NCBI RefSeq assembly: GCF_963678635.1
Contig: NC_087067.1
Span: forward strand, 53,436,233-53,500,232
Direction: 5' to 3'
DNA length: 64,000 bases
DNA from: Symsagittifera roscoffensis
Lineage: Eukaryota; Xenacoelomorpha; Acoela; Convolutidae
The notes under the pieces are model-generated. The model saw only the letters and a program-made list of their open reading frames with translations. It was not told the origin of the DNA and ran no database searches. This document shows positions 10,187 to 19,180 of this stretch, piece after piece; the stretch's first letter is position 1, and each line of letters opens with the position of its first letter. Both the position numbers and the translations under genes were made by a program.

Positions 10187-12463
10187 TCATTTATTGCCAT
10201 CGAAAGCGTTCTTATTGCTTTTTTCGGCACTCAAGGGTATCATCCCCATGTTAGAGGCCTCACTCGCCAGGGGCACTTCCATATCTTTGCGGGGAAATCC
10301 CAGGGTTGGGGTTGCTGTGTTCGCCCCGTCGTCCCCACTTAAGTCTTGCAATAGCTCATGCATGGTGAAATCCCTTTCCGCTTGATCCTGGTCAGGTGTA
10401 TTTCCCACCTCCATCTCTTCTCCCGCTTCACTGAGGGTTTCATCCATGCTTTCGTCTTCCCCTGACCCAGCGTGTTCTTTCTCTGGTGCATTCCTGAATC
10501 TGTTCTCCACAGGATGGCTTATTTTATCTCCAAGGGTGCCCACCGACAAGGGTGAGGGTGTTGATGGATCTAGCTTCTTATTTTCAGTGAGGGCTACATA
10601 CAAGGGACTTGCTGCATCAACCGTTTTTCCCTCTTGCCTTAGCTCTAACTCCTCCAATCCATGAGGCGCTTGATACTTCCTCGTAGCAAACTTAATGTCA
10701 TCTTTCAGAGTTATATGGCCTTCCTGCACGATCATTCTCCCATCATCATAAATTGGCAGCTTATTCTCGAGCCCAGCCTCCCCAAGCGTCCTTGAGATAT
10801 CCCGGACCTCGAACTTAGGGGGCATCGAGCCTCTCATTTTCTTCGCTTGTGTGTTCCACGAGTTTATCTTGATGTCACACGTGTGGAAGTAAACTGCAGC
10901 TGTACATCCAACGAATAAGTGATCCCAACCCTCCGTGAATTCTTTTTGTTGCTTTTCTACAGAGGCTCTCGCGTGCAGGGAAGGGACTACCATGTGGCTG
11001 TTCATCCCCAGGGTCATTCTTCTGACCGCCGGGAACTCAGGGACGGCAACTGGCAGAAGATCCCGCTCAAGTATAGTTTCCAGATCCTTCTTCACGAATT
11101 CAAAGCTCCCTTTCCATGCCGTGATTCTCAAGACTTCTTTCCTGTCTCCTGCCACGGCATTTAAGTTCGAGAACTTGGGATAGACCTCGATAGGACCTTC
11201 ACGCTTGCCTCCCATTCTGCACAGCAGTTGTCCCCGGAAGTTGAACACCATCAGCTCAGGGTCTTTCACTTCCCGAAAAAGCATCGTTTCACTCATTCGC
11301 GCTCTCAAGTCTTCTTGCCTGCACCAGTTCAACGTCGTCTCATATAGAACGCTTATTAAGCTCACTTGTACCACCGAGTGCCGATACGCTACCACGAGCG
11401 GATTCGGGAAAACGTACGTCAGTGCCGGTCCATAGATGCAGGTCACAACTTCCCCTAGACCCCTGATCATCCCCAACGGGTTAGACCGCATGGCCAGGCA
11501 CAAGTCAGTCAAGAGGCTATGCCTCCGTTCGCCTCCCACAATTCTTCTCTCGTCTTGGGTTTCCTTTCCTCGCCCGTCAAATAGCGATTCTGCATTAGGA
11601 GGTATTCTACCAGCAACGTCTTCAGTCCGGCAGCACACTTGTATGAATAGGTCTCCACACTCGGGTGAGCCTTTCTTACCGACAGAGTTTCCCTGTACTT
11701 CCCTAGCTCTCCATGGGTCAAGAGTACCAATATCAAGTACCCATCGATTCGGAGCGTTTCCACACCCCTGCTGAACATATACGCCGGAAAATTTATTGAA
11801 CAGGAATCTGGGGTAGACCAAATGCAGGGCCAGTAAGAGGTTGATGTGCAATTTTAGTAGTTCCCGCACGAATGCATCGAAGATGGTATCTTTAGCGTAA
11901 AAAACTCTGCCCATATACTCCTTTAACCAGCATGGGCTCAAAAATCTCAAGATTTTTTGGTTTTTGCTGGTCTTCATTCCCGCAACCCATCAATTCTAGT
12001 TGCTTCTCAGCCGCGACTACATTTTCCCTCTCATTTCTTGGTCCCGCTTTACTGGTGGAGCTCGTGATTGTCAGATCCATGCTACGGAACCACAGGGTGC
12101 TTACATGGTTTTTTTGCAGGGTGATCGTCCCTTATCTCCGGATTAAACTTCAGTTGCCGGGCGAGATTCGACACCTCAAGGCAGATGATCTCATCCAGCA
12201 CAATCAAAACGTCCGCCATTTCGTAGAATCCCCTCAGATCATGGGACACATCTCCCCATGCGGCTGCCAGCTCCGATTTAAGAATTCTCAAGTCGACTGG
12301 CTCCAGTTCGCGGTTAGGAGCGGCCATAATCATCCGCCACGCGTTACCTTCCGCTATCAAGATCAACATCGCATACACAAACTGCAAGGCCGGTAGCATG
12401 CTCGCATAGCCCGGCGATGTCGTAAAAACCACTCTCGTCTTCGTCCCAAATCGAGAAGCTACC
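10029..12463 (-). repeat. Tandem duplication inside module X, copy A
   Basis: The upstream member (in reading direction) of the tandem pair. It lacks about 225 bp present in copy B around 11,985 and has several small indels, so the duplication is not brand new. Confidence 0.85.
10187..11977 (-). CDS. Module X, upstream tandem copy (copy A), longest piece
   Basis: About 596 codons in one frame: CWLKEYMGRVFYAKDTIFDAF, a variable stretch read in an altered frame (RWVLDIGTLDPWRAREVQ), then LTDLCLAMRSNPLGMIRGL, GEVVTCIYGPALTYVFPNP, NWCRQEDLRARMSE and the acidic GEDESMDETLSEAGEEM region. The middle is out of register with copy B (which has VETLRIDGYLTLVLLTHGEL there), so compensating indels are present. 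It ends at a TGA replacing the TGG of copy B. Confidence 0.65.
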   Translation of the reverse strand: MKTSKNQKILRFLSPCWLKEYMGRVFYAKDTIFDAFVRELLKLHINLLLALHLVYPRFLFNKFSGVYVQQGCGNAPNRWVLDIGTLDPWRAREVQGNSVGKKGSPECGDLFIQVCCRTEDVAGRIPPNAESLFDGRGKETQDERRIVGGERRHSLLTDLCLAMRSNPLGMIRGLGEVVTCIYGPALTYVFPNPLVVAYRHSVVQVSLISVLYETTLNWCRQEDLRARMSETMLFREVKDPELMVFNFRGQLLCRMGGKREGPIEVYPKFSNLNAVAGDRKEVLRITAWKGSFEFVKKDLETILERDLLPVAVPEFPAVRRMTLGMNSHMVVPSLHARASVEKQQKEFTEGWDHLFVGCTAAVYFHTCDIKINSWNTQAKKMRGSMPPKFEVRDISRTLGEAGLENKLPIYDDGRMIVQEGHITLKDDIKFATRKYQAPHGLEELELRQEGKTVDAASPLYVALTENKKLDPSTPSPLSVGTLGDKISHPVENRFRNAPEKEHAGSGEDESMDETLSEAGEEMEVGNTPDQDQAERDFTMHELLQDLSGDDGANTATPTLGFPRKDMEVPLASEASNMGMIPLSAEKSNKNAFDGNK

Positions 12464-12699
12464 AAGTCTTGTACCTCGTTCATTGCGGCAAACAGTGTCT
12501 GGATTGCTTCCCAGATCTTCTTGCGTGTTGGTTCCCCACATCTTAGATGCTCTAGAAGCCCTGCCGCATGCAGGTGGTCGTTCCTTGCCGCAAATAGCAA
12601 CAGCTCAGGCTCGCAAGGCGTCTCCGGTTTAATTGCCCACACCAGGGTCAACATTTGATCCAGTTCTGCTCCAGGCAGCAGATACACCAATGTCCCCAT
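12082..12699 (-). pseudogene. Second post-SGNH domain and start of module X
   Basis: Reads LLPGAELDQML, LLLFAARNDHLHAAGLLEHL, VVFTTSPGYASM, LQFVYAMLILIAEGN, MIMAAPNRELEP and FYEMADVLIVLDEIICLEV. The right element keeps the same order (SPGYAHLPNGLKFVYAM, VIISAPYRGLE at 53.1-53.4 kb). With the preceding VIIVAGSDF (end of the 13,750-12,629 frame), the alternating hydrophobic strands followed by small polar motifs look like another Rossmann-type alpha/beta domain; N-D-H in RNDHLH is conserved between elements. A frameshift near 12,690 separates it from the upstream frame. Confidence 0.55.
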
Positions 12700-13750
12700 C
12701 AGAACAACTTTGAGACGTCCCCTCGAAGTCCGATCCCGCCACGATGATCACCCTCGCTGCTCCTGGATCCGATCGATCGTATACTGCCAACGTTTTGGCT
12801 AGCTGCGAGCTTCCATAGGGTTTTCCATACCTTGGGTCTTTGGCCAGCTTTGGACCTCCGTACGCGGCATCTGGGAGTCTCATTATTTCCGGCTCAAAAA
12901 GCTTTTCCACCATTCTCAGCTGTGCGGGAATCGCTACCCTGATTCTGGCTATATTTTTTCGGTCTTTGGGAGGTTTCGCTATGAGTTCTGGACTCCGCAG
13001 TTGCTTGAGGGGCCTGTAGTTGACTGGGCCCATTATCGAGTTCTGCGGAATCCCAGTTAAGTCTGCTGTCTCCAACGTCCCAGCTCTCGAAAAATGTGCC
13101 TCGTGAGCCTTTAACCAGTCCACGCAGTGGTGGCTGCTCAAGTCCTCGTTTGACACATTCTTGATCCCCAGGATCTCCGCCAACTCTTGCCTACATGCCA
13201 AATTTTCCAGGTCTAGATACTTCACCCTCTCTAGATACCGTGCCTTGCTCGTCTCTCCTGGTCTCTCCACCTTCATGTTGTCCACTACCACCACCGAGGA
13301 TACTATCGAGCTCTGGGGCGTGAATGATCCCGCCTCATCTCCTTCCATCGGCGTGGCTCCCAGTTTTCTGGTCCTGTTGCACCTTGAACTGTCACTCGAG
13401 TCGACTCTTCCTCCCAGACGACCAGATAAGCAGGGAGGTATTGGGGTTGGGCCGAAGGTAAACTGGGCTGTTTCCAGCATGTCCGACTCCAGCATGTTTA
13501 TGTGCCTTTGAAAGGCACCATTCAGCCACTCCAAGCCCCTGGGCCTACCGAAGTGGATGCCATCCGAAGACGCGCCATCCGGAAGGGAATGTTCCATCAT
13601 GTTGGCCACGTCCAGCAATCTCACGGGAAGCATGCTCCTCTGCTGGATCTGTCTGATTATTTCGTTGAGGTTGCGCACCTTTTCATTCATTTCCCTCGCA
13701 TGCTGGTCGGCCTTCAAGTTATATGGGACGGTGCAAATGGTGAGTACCAC
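12629..13750 (-). CDS. SGNH hydrolase C-terminal half plus linker
   Basis: The first part completes the SGNH fold started at 14,107: VLTICTVPYN, a helix with MNEKVRNLNEIIRQI, and block V SSDGIHFGRPRGLEWL, which supplies the catalytic Asp and His (DGIH codons at 13,553-13,564). A Ser/Arg-rich linker, a segment with LEILGIK-like helix and CVDWLKAHEAHFS, IMGPVNYRPLKQ and the next domain's VIIVAGSDF follow in the same frame. This shows that the hydrolase was joined to downstream modules as one protein. Upstream it is in frame with the 14,107-13,790 piece across one TAG at 13,790-13,792. Family knowledge: SGNH enzymes cleave ester or acetyl groups; the substrate here is unknown. Confidence 0.7.
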   Translation of the reverse strand: MVLTICTVPYNLKADQHAREMNEKVRNLNEIIRQIQQRSMLPVRLLDVANMMEHSLPDGASSDGIHFGRPRGLEWLNGAFQRHINMLESDMLETAQFTFGPTPIPPCLSGRLGGRVDSSDSSRCNRTRKLGATPMEGDEAGSFTPQSSIVSSVVVVDNMKVERPGETSKARYLERVKYLDLENLACRQELAEILGIKNVSNEDLSSHHCVDWLKAHEAHFSRAGTLETADLTGIPQNSIMGPVNYRPLKQLRSPELIAKPPKDRKNIARIRVAIPAQLRMVEKLFEPEIMRLPDAAYGGPKLAKDPRYGKPYGSSQLAKTLAVYDRSDPGAARVIIVAGSDFEGTSQSCSDGDIGVSAAWSRTGSNVDPGVGN

Positions 13751-13789
13751 TGGATCTAGATAAATCCTCAGTTCCTCAAGAATACAACT

Positions 13790-14107
13790 CTATTTTTCTT
13801 GCAGCCTCATTACATTTCTTGGTTCATCTGTGGACACGTCATTGGTTCCCGTCATCAGAGTGACCGTGTACATCTTCACCATATCCAACATCTCCAATGA
13901 CGCCAACATCTGCGGCGTTGCAGCTCCAGAAAAACTCAAGACCTCCACATGCAAATGTGACTGGATCCGCGTCAACACTCGTATCAGACTGTCCCCTATT
14001 ATCAAGTGGATCGCATCCTCAGGTATCCTTGACTGTGTGTAGTATTCAGCCCAAGACACATCATTGAAGGCATCCCTCCTTTCTCGTTGTGCTGCTGTCC
14101 AGTCCAT
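13790..14107 (-). CDS. SGNH/GDSL-type hydrolase, N-terminal half
   Basis: Block I LIIGDSLIRVL (GDSL codons 13,985-13,996) carries the Ser nucleophile. Block II SFSGAATPQML supplies the oxyanion Gly. Block III MTGTNDVS (GTND codons 13,838-13,849) supplies the Asn. Block V (DGIH) is in the next frame piece, so all four signature residues of the family are present. One amber codon at 13,790-13,792 interrupts the protein between blocks III and V. GDSL-like esterase ORFs are known in other retroelements (for example in CR1 LINE ORF1 and in rotifer Athena elements), but a position downstream of a Gypsy integrase is unusual to my knowledge. The right element has a degenerate counterpart at 54.5-55.0 kb. 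Confidence 0.75.
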   Translation of the reverse strand: MDWTAAQRERRDAFNDVSWAEYYTQSRIPEDAIHLIIGDSLIRVLTRIQSHLHVEVLSFSGAATPQMLASLEMLDMVKMYTVTLMTGTNDVSTDEPRNVMRLQEK

Positions 14108-15200
14108 TCGGTTGTGCCTGTGATATGCACCGTATGTTTTTCTTGTAGCTCGCTATTATTAAATTCCTGACAGGATGATCTCTCCAGGTGGGAGTTCCTC
14201 CTCTCGCGCTGAATTGTCGCGATCTTTCGACTGCAATCTCTCTTGTAGCTCCTTGAGACGTGATGAACCCGTCCAGGTCTGGTTATCACCCGTTGAGCTG
14301 GGAGTGTATCCCGGCAGCGCAATTTCCATCTTAGGGCGGATCGGCTTTGTCTCTAGACCACGCACGGAGGGCACCGGCTCGGGTATTGTCCATGCCTTCA
14401 GACCCTCATTCATATGTTCTTGAGCTACTCTGTCCAGGTTAAATCGAACACTCGACCGGGGAACCTCATCCATCTCCATCCGCGACTCCGGTCTTGATCC
14501 AGTGACAGCTGGTTCAGTCGTCGTCTTCTTATTTTCTTTCCCACTCGCGACCGCTTGCTGCCTCCTCTGTAGACGCTCCAGCTCTGTTTTTATCTGGTCT
14601 CAATTGGCTACGCTTTCTTGTAGCCTCTGCTCTTGCAGTCGTTCTGCCATCAGCAGATCCCGATCAAGAATGGCCTTGTCTCGCTCAAGTATCGCCTGCT
14701 CGCGATCAAGCTTGGCTTGATCCCTCTCAAGAGTCGCCTGATCCCTACCCAGAATGGCTTTGACCCGTTCCCTTTGGGCCCTTTCCAACTCTCTCTTCAT
14801 ACTGCCGTGATCCGGATACGACTCCTCTGTTTGTAGCGAGTGGAACTTCGACGGTGGCTTGCTCGTGGACTGAGTCGCTGTTCCCACTGGAGGCCTGGTC
14901 GGAAGTGGAAATTCTCCCGCACCATATTCCGTGTCGCTACTCAAATGAGGGTTTCTCGCAAGGTCATGCCCTCTCAGGCCTCTATCCACATTCCAGGATA
15001 GCCATCTGGTCTGCTTCTGTTTTGATACTCCGTCTGAGGTGTATCCCACCATCAACACGACTTCCGTCGCTGACTCCCTGCATTGGCCTTGTGCCGTCAG
15101 TCTCTCATCCACTGGTGTATAGTCAAGGTCCCTCGTTCAGCTCGTTGAGGTTAGGTTTTCTGAGCGCTGCTGGCATAGACTTCCAGAAGCGATCCGCCAT
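14108..15200 (-). pseudogene. N-terminal region of the SGNH polyprotein, with coiled coil
   Basis: A plausible start is the ATG at 15,200, giving MADRFWKSMPAALRKPNLNE, followed by a frameshift near 15,128. It continues ESATEVVLMVGYTSDGV, which aligns with RPTEVLLMAAYGERGV of the right element, then EFPLPTRPPVG. Next is a striking repeat of about 60 residues in which RDQATLERDQAKLDRE-type heptapeptides recur, a near-perfect coiled coil. In-frame TGA (14,600-14,602) and TAA-TAG (near 14,156-14,161) stops break the frame. The following QERLQSKDRDN region leads into the SGNH domain. Oligomerisation is the likely role of the coiled coil (inference). Confidence 0.65.
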
Positions 15201-15231
15201 CTTTAATGTACCTTCAAGCGATCTCGCGTAT

Positions 15232-15325
15232 CAACCAACTCAAGAAGTACCCTACCAGTTAGACTCAAGAATTATCTTACCAGTTAGACTCAAGAATTAC
15301 GCCAGTTAGACTCAAGAATTGATAC
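15232..15325 (+). repeat. Short tandem repeat with CCAGTTAGACTCAAGAATT
   Basis: Three clear copies of CCAGTTAGACTCAAGAATT, spaced by 22-26 bp, preceded by a degenerate copy. It lies just upstream (element sense) of the SGNH polyprotein start, in the only sizeable noncoding gap of the left element. Confidence 0.6.
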
Positions 15326-15711
15326 TTGAGAAATGTTTCCCTCTGGTATTTCTAGTGGAGAACTTGCTCAAGATCTCCCCTTTTGTTCGAATGAGTGTTG
15401 CTTGATTGTCAATTCAATTTTACAATCCAATCTGAAAAAAAAAATTTGTTTTAAGACTAAGATGCCTTTGCTCATTCCTAGCCTAAACCCCCATTAATAC
15501 CTTTAAGAAATTACCTCAACAACTCAATTAAAATGATTCAATTTAGATGTTAAAAACATGCAGATTCGTTTTATGTTTCAGCACCATTAATTCTCCGGAT
15601 TTCAATTGTCATGCCAATCACATTAAAGTTCATCTACCTGACTCGTGCCCCCTTTTACCTAGCTCGAGAACCCTGTGCCTGCCAACCCAAGATCTCCATG
15701 TCCATTCAAGC
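15326..15711. other. Noncoding spacer between small ORF and SGNH polyprotein
   Basis: AT-rich, with several stops in all minus frames and no similarity to the right element that I can see. It separates the Pol-side reading frames from the SGNH polyprotein, so it could hold a splice acceptor or subgenomic promoter, but nothing specific can be pointed to. Confidence 0.35.
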
Positions 15712-16250
15712 TCAGCTGATTCTCAAGTAGTACTTCTTGTGCAGGTGCACCATTATCTCCGTCTCTGCAAAGACCACGTGTAGGATGGCATACATTTCCA
15801 TAGGGTTCAACTTGCCCCTGTTTGGGTCGTAGACCGGCATCGAGACCTCCAGTATTCCTCTTTCGACCATGAAGTCCCTCAGCCTCGTTAGTGCCAACAT
15901 CACGTGTCCGGGGTCTATCGTGTTCCTTTCATTGACCCTTGTTACCAAAAAGCACAGGAACTTGTGAAACTGAGGGAGGAAGCGCAGGCATTCCTCCCAA
16001 CCCCTCTTGATAAAAACTCCACATTTTGATATTCTCTCTTGAATTCGGCCTCTAGTCTCGTTTTCAAGCTCATGTCTGCCATTTTGCAGATCGCGCTTGT
16101 CCTATCTGACAAGATGAAGTCGCTGTCCGTGATCAGGATGTTCTTTGAATATTCATTGGATATTTCAAATTTTGTCTTGAAGTTTCTCCCTATGGTGGGC
16201 TCAGCCTTCTCCTGATCCAATTCCAAACGTTGGTCTCTCTCACTTCTCTG
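15712..16250 (-). pseudogene. Small ORF between Pol tail and SGNH polyprotein
   Basis: Two pieces, 16,226-15,942 and 15,948-15,712, separated by a frameshift near 15,990. Joined by order they give an acidic/basic mixed protein of about 170 residues with KFEISNEYSKNILITDSDF, SAICKMADMSLKTRLEAEF and TIDPGHVMLALTRLRDFM. No domain recognised. It is absent from the right element, where a deletion removes this region together with integrase. Confidence 0.45.
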
Positions 16251-16286
16251 AGATTCGTTATCATGAAATTTTCGAAGTGGATAAGT

Positions 16287-17006
16287 CTAGACCCCCACTC
16301 CCCAGACAAAAATATTTATCGACGTCCCCGTCGATGATGCTGGGTCTAAATTATCCGGTGGTATGTCCAGTGGCCGGTCGGTGGCTGTCCAACCGAAAAG
16401 CGGATCTTTTGTCTTCACATGTTTTTCTGCTGACTTATTGACCTGCTGGATACTTAGCGCTTCTTCTCCTTTATTCTTGAGGTTATACATCCATTCCAGT
16501 ATCCTCAGGTTTGTGTTTTCCCTCCTTTCTATCTCGCTCTGCTCCAGGTCTATTTCTCGTTCTGGTACTGAGTGATCCTCCTGCAAGGAGTGCGCGCCAT
16601 CGTTGATGATTTGCCACTTTTCATCGGCTACCAGCTCGCCCACATTCACTAACTCCTCGCCTATCTCCTCGGGTTGTATCTTATCAACCAAGAAGTCATC
16701 ACCATACCTGTTGTATCTCTTGCCTGTCCGCTTGCGATTGTCATTTCTTGTCCTTGGTGTCCTCGGCAAGTCTAGTTCCGTCCACCTTGGCACCATGTTC
16801 TGCTCTGGATCATTCCAATCTTCCTCCGCAAAAGATCCTTCGTCCGAATCCACCTCTATCTTCTCGTTATCATCCATGCTCACGTCCTCGTTGCCATCGT
16901 TCTTCGCTCTGGTGCCTTTTTCATTGACTTCACATTGTGGCTCTACCAGACGATACTCGAGTCCTTCCATGTTCAGTGGTACACCAGTCTTCCGGAGATG
17001 GGACAT
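16287..17006 (-). CDS. Acidic C-terminal tail of Pol after integrase
   Basis: About 239 codons. It follows the integrase C-terminal SH3-like region (WRGP, then in another frame ITEVHQQGRFYRLSTG). Visible segments are LEYRLVEPQCEVNEKGTR, a highly acidic stretch MDDNEKIEVDSDEGSFAEED, a basic RKRTGKRYNRYGDDF patch and DRPLDIPPDNLDPASSTG at the end. Long tails of this kind are known on some Gypsy Pol proteins and may influence target choice; no chromodomain is recognisable. At least one frameshift separates it from the integrase. Confidence 0.65.
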   Translation of the reverse strand: MSHLRKTGVPLNMEGLEYRLVEPQCEVNEKGTRAKNDGNEDVSMDDNEKIEVDSDEGSFAEEDWNDPEQNMVPRWTELDLPRTPRTRNDNRKRTGKRYNRYGDDFLVDKIQPEEIGEELVNVGELVADEKWQIINDGAHSLQEDHSVPEREIDLEQSEIERRENTNLRILEWMYNLKNKGEEALSIQQVNKSAEKHVKTKDPLFGWTATDRPLDIPPDNLDPASSTGTSINIFVWGVGV

Positions 17007-17084
17007 GAGATTTCAGAATTTCATAATGCGCTGCACGCCCTGTACTCAAGCGATAGAACCGACCCTGCTGGTGTACTTCCGTTA

Positions 17085-17930
17085 TTATAAAGGTCCTCTC
17101 CATTTCTTTATTAACTTTTTCGTGCCCTTTGGAGGTATGATGTTCTGGAACACCAAGACATATTGTCTCACTGCATACAGTTTCGCCTTAAGTATTTTTT
17201 CATCGTACTTTTTCCGCCGCCTCATTTGTGCTTGCGCCGTGTTTCTTCTGCAGAGCTCGTTCAATTCATGTTGTCTCTCGACAACTTCCTTCACACAAGC
17301 CAGAGGCGACGTCTTTCTCCCTTCGTACTCTGGATAGAAAAACGTCAGGGGCATCGCTCTCTCCCTGCCAGTTAACATCTTAAAAGGACTGATTACTGTT
17401 GTTGAGTGTTGCGTGCTGTTGTACGCCCCTACCACTTGCGGCAGATATTTATCCCGTTCTGTCATATATCTTGAACAATACAACCTGAGCATGTTCACCA
17501 GCGTTCTGTTCTGCCTCTCCACTAAGCCGTTGCTCTGAGGATGGTAAGTTGTTGAATGTGCTTGAGCAATGTGCGATCTCCTCATCAATTCTTTTGTCAG
17601 GTCCCCCACGAAAGCTTTCCCATTACCCGATTGGAATGTCATCGGACAACCAAATCGTGATATCCAATGCGTTATCAAATGGTCATAAGTCTCTTCCGCT
17701 GAGGCTGTCTGACATGGCTCTGCTTCCGCCAACTTCGTAAAGTGATCTATTATAACCAGTATTTGATTGTATCCCGAGTCGGTCATGCAGATCTTCTGAT
17801 GGTCTATCTGCACGACTTCGTTAAATTGCGAGCTCTCTACGGACTTGTGTGGGAACTTCATTTTTCTCGGGTCTTTCACTTGTAAACACGATAGACATGC
17901 GTTCACCCACCTTTCGCTAGCCTTTCTCAA
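17085..17930 (-). CDS. Integrase catalytic core (Gypsy Pol), second Asp mutated
   Basis: An RNase-H-fold integrase core: CLSCLQ completes the zinc finger, then the first catalytic Asp in VQIDHQKICM, the second block in FQSGNGKAFVGDL, and the catalytic Glu in NGLVERQNRTLV. The expected second Asp is a glycine (GGT at 17,625-17,627, SGNG in place of SDNG), so this integrase should be inactive. PPKGTKKLIKKWRGP marks the start of the C-terminal domain, where a frameshift gives a stop at 17,085. The family joins the reverse-transcribed element to host DNA. Confidence 0.85.
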   Translation of the reverse strand: MRKASERWVNACLSCLQVKDPRKMKFPHKSVESSQFNEVVQIDHQKICMTDSGYNQILVIIDHFTKLAEAEPCQTASAEETYDHLITHWISRFGCPMTFQSGNGKAFVGDLTKELMRRSHIAQAHSTTYHPQSNGLVERQNRTLVNMLRLYCSRYMTERDKYLPQVVGAYNSTQHSTTVISPFKMLTGRERAMPLTFFYPEYEGRKTSPLACVKEVVERQHELNELCRRNTAQAQMRRRKKYDEKILKAKLYAVRQYVLVFQNIIPPKGTKKLIKKWRGPL

Positions 17931-18397
17931 CCCTGGCCAACCAAACCTGTGTAGTATTTTTGTTGTACCTTGTCTATCCCCTGATGTCCCATCTGGTCGT
18001 GCGATCTGAACAACACTTCCGTCTGGTATAGCTGTGGTAGTATGATGAGATTATGCTTGTGCAATATCTTCTCTTCATTTTTTCTTCTACAGGCTACCAC
18101 ATCATCAGCTGTGTGATAGAGTAAATCACTTCTCTCTTCGTGGAAATGGCTCAAGATCTTGTAACTATCTTTCTCCAGGTCCCCTTTCTCCTTGAATTTT
18201 GTCCGGATCCATTTGGAGACGTTGCCTGTCATCTTGTCATTGTTCTGGGCTCGTATCAGATCCGACAGTTTATGTCTCGCTTTGACGTGTTCCTTCAATG
18301 CCATCAACTGACCATTCAGTTCTCCAGGACTGTAGATGTCGTCTTTTAGCTTGACGCAGACTATCCTTCTCAAGACCTCCTTGTCATCATCTGGCAC
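17927..18397 (-). CDS. Integrase N-terminal zinc-binding region
   Basis: Reads DDKEVLRRIVCVKLKDDIYS, a lysine-rich helix, YHTADDVVACRRKNEEKI and then SHDQMGHQGIDKVQQ. The two His of that motif pair with the Cys of CLSCLQ in the next frame to make the HHCC finger. A frameshift at about 17,927-17,940 splits finger and core. Confidence 0.8.
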   Translation of the reverse strand: MPDDDKEVLRRIVCVKLKDDIYSPGELNGQLMALKEHVKARHKLSDLIRAQNNDKMTGNVSKWIRTKFKEKGDLEKDSYKILSHFHEERSDLLYHTADDVVACRRKNEEKILHKHNLIILPQLYQTEVLFRSHDQMGHQGIDKVQQKYYTGLVGQG

Positions 18398-19180
18398 CAG
18401 GTTTGTTCTGACATTTGAATTTCACGATAGCTCCCTGAACGGTTTCCTTGAAAATGCAACTTTCTCAAGCTCTTATCCTCCGTACACCTCCTGTTGATCT
18501 AGATTGTATGTTCCTGAGGAAGGGTTAGTTTGTAGTTCCCTGTCGCGGTGCCTTATTTTGTCTTCTGCCAATTTCAAGCAAAGACTATCCTGGTCATCGC
18601 CACCCTTCTCGGAGTCTTCATCCCACTCGTCGGACTCCCCGGACAATTTCTCTTCTTCATCATCTTCTTCTGATGTCGGCCACTCCCCGGACTCTTGATC
18701 TGGTCCCTGGTATTCGGCTTCCTTCTTGAAAGTCACTTTCTTCTTTCGAACCGTAGTCTGTCTTAATATGTCCTCTGGGATCTTCTCGACCAATGAATGT
18801 CCGCACAACCTCTTTGCCGTCAGGTTGCCTTGTTATTGAGTCCTCGCCTTGAGCCGCTTCCCCTCTTTTCAATATGGTGAATTCCGGTTTGTTTCGACAA
18901 TTGTTCCGCGCTATCGGTTTATCGTCGGCTAGTTTCTCGAGTAATCTCCTCAAGTCCTCATCTATCTTGACCCTTCCTGTCTCTACTTTATTGAGATCGT
19001 AGCCTTTTGCCTTTATTGTTTCCCTCACTATTTTCGATTTGAGCATTACTTCCATTAGCATCCCTGGATTTCTCGTCATAATTGTCTTCTCTTGATGATC
19101 CGCTGGTAGCTCGGGATGGTCTTCTGTTAGTTTTCCTGACTTGTCGAGCCACCTCGAGAGTTAAAGGCTGTCTCACGTCT
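18398..19180 (-). pseudogene. Pol linker between RNase H and integrase
   Basis: Pieces 19,079-18,660 and 18,808-18,473 in different frames. The first contains KGYDLNKVETGRVKIDEDLR and aligns with the RWLDKSG / LLLRSNLVQQEL linker of the right element. The second is basic then strongly acidic (VRKKKVTFKKEAEY, SEEDDEEEKLSGESDEWDED) and ends TNPSSGTYNLDQQEVYGG. It is a connector in Pol with no catalytic motif. Confidence 0.65.
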
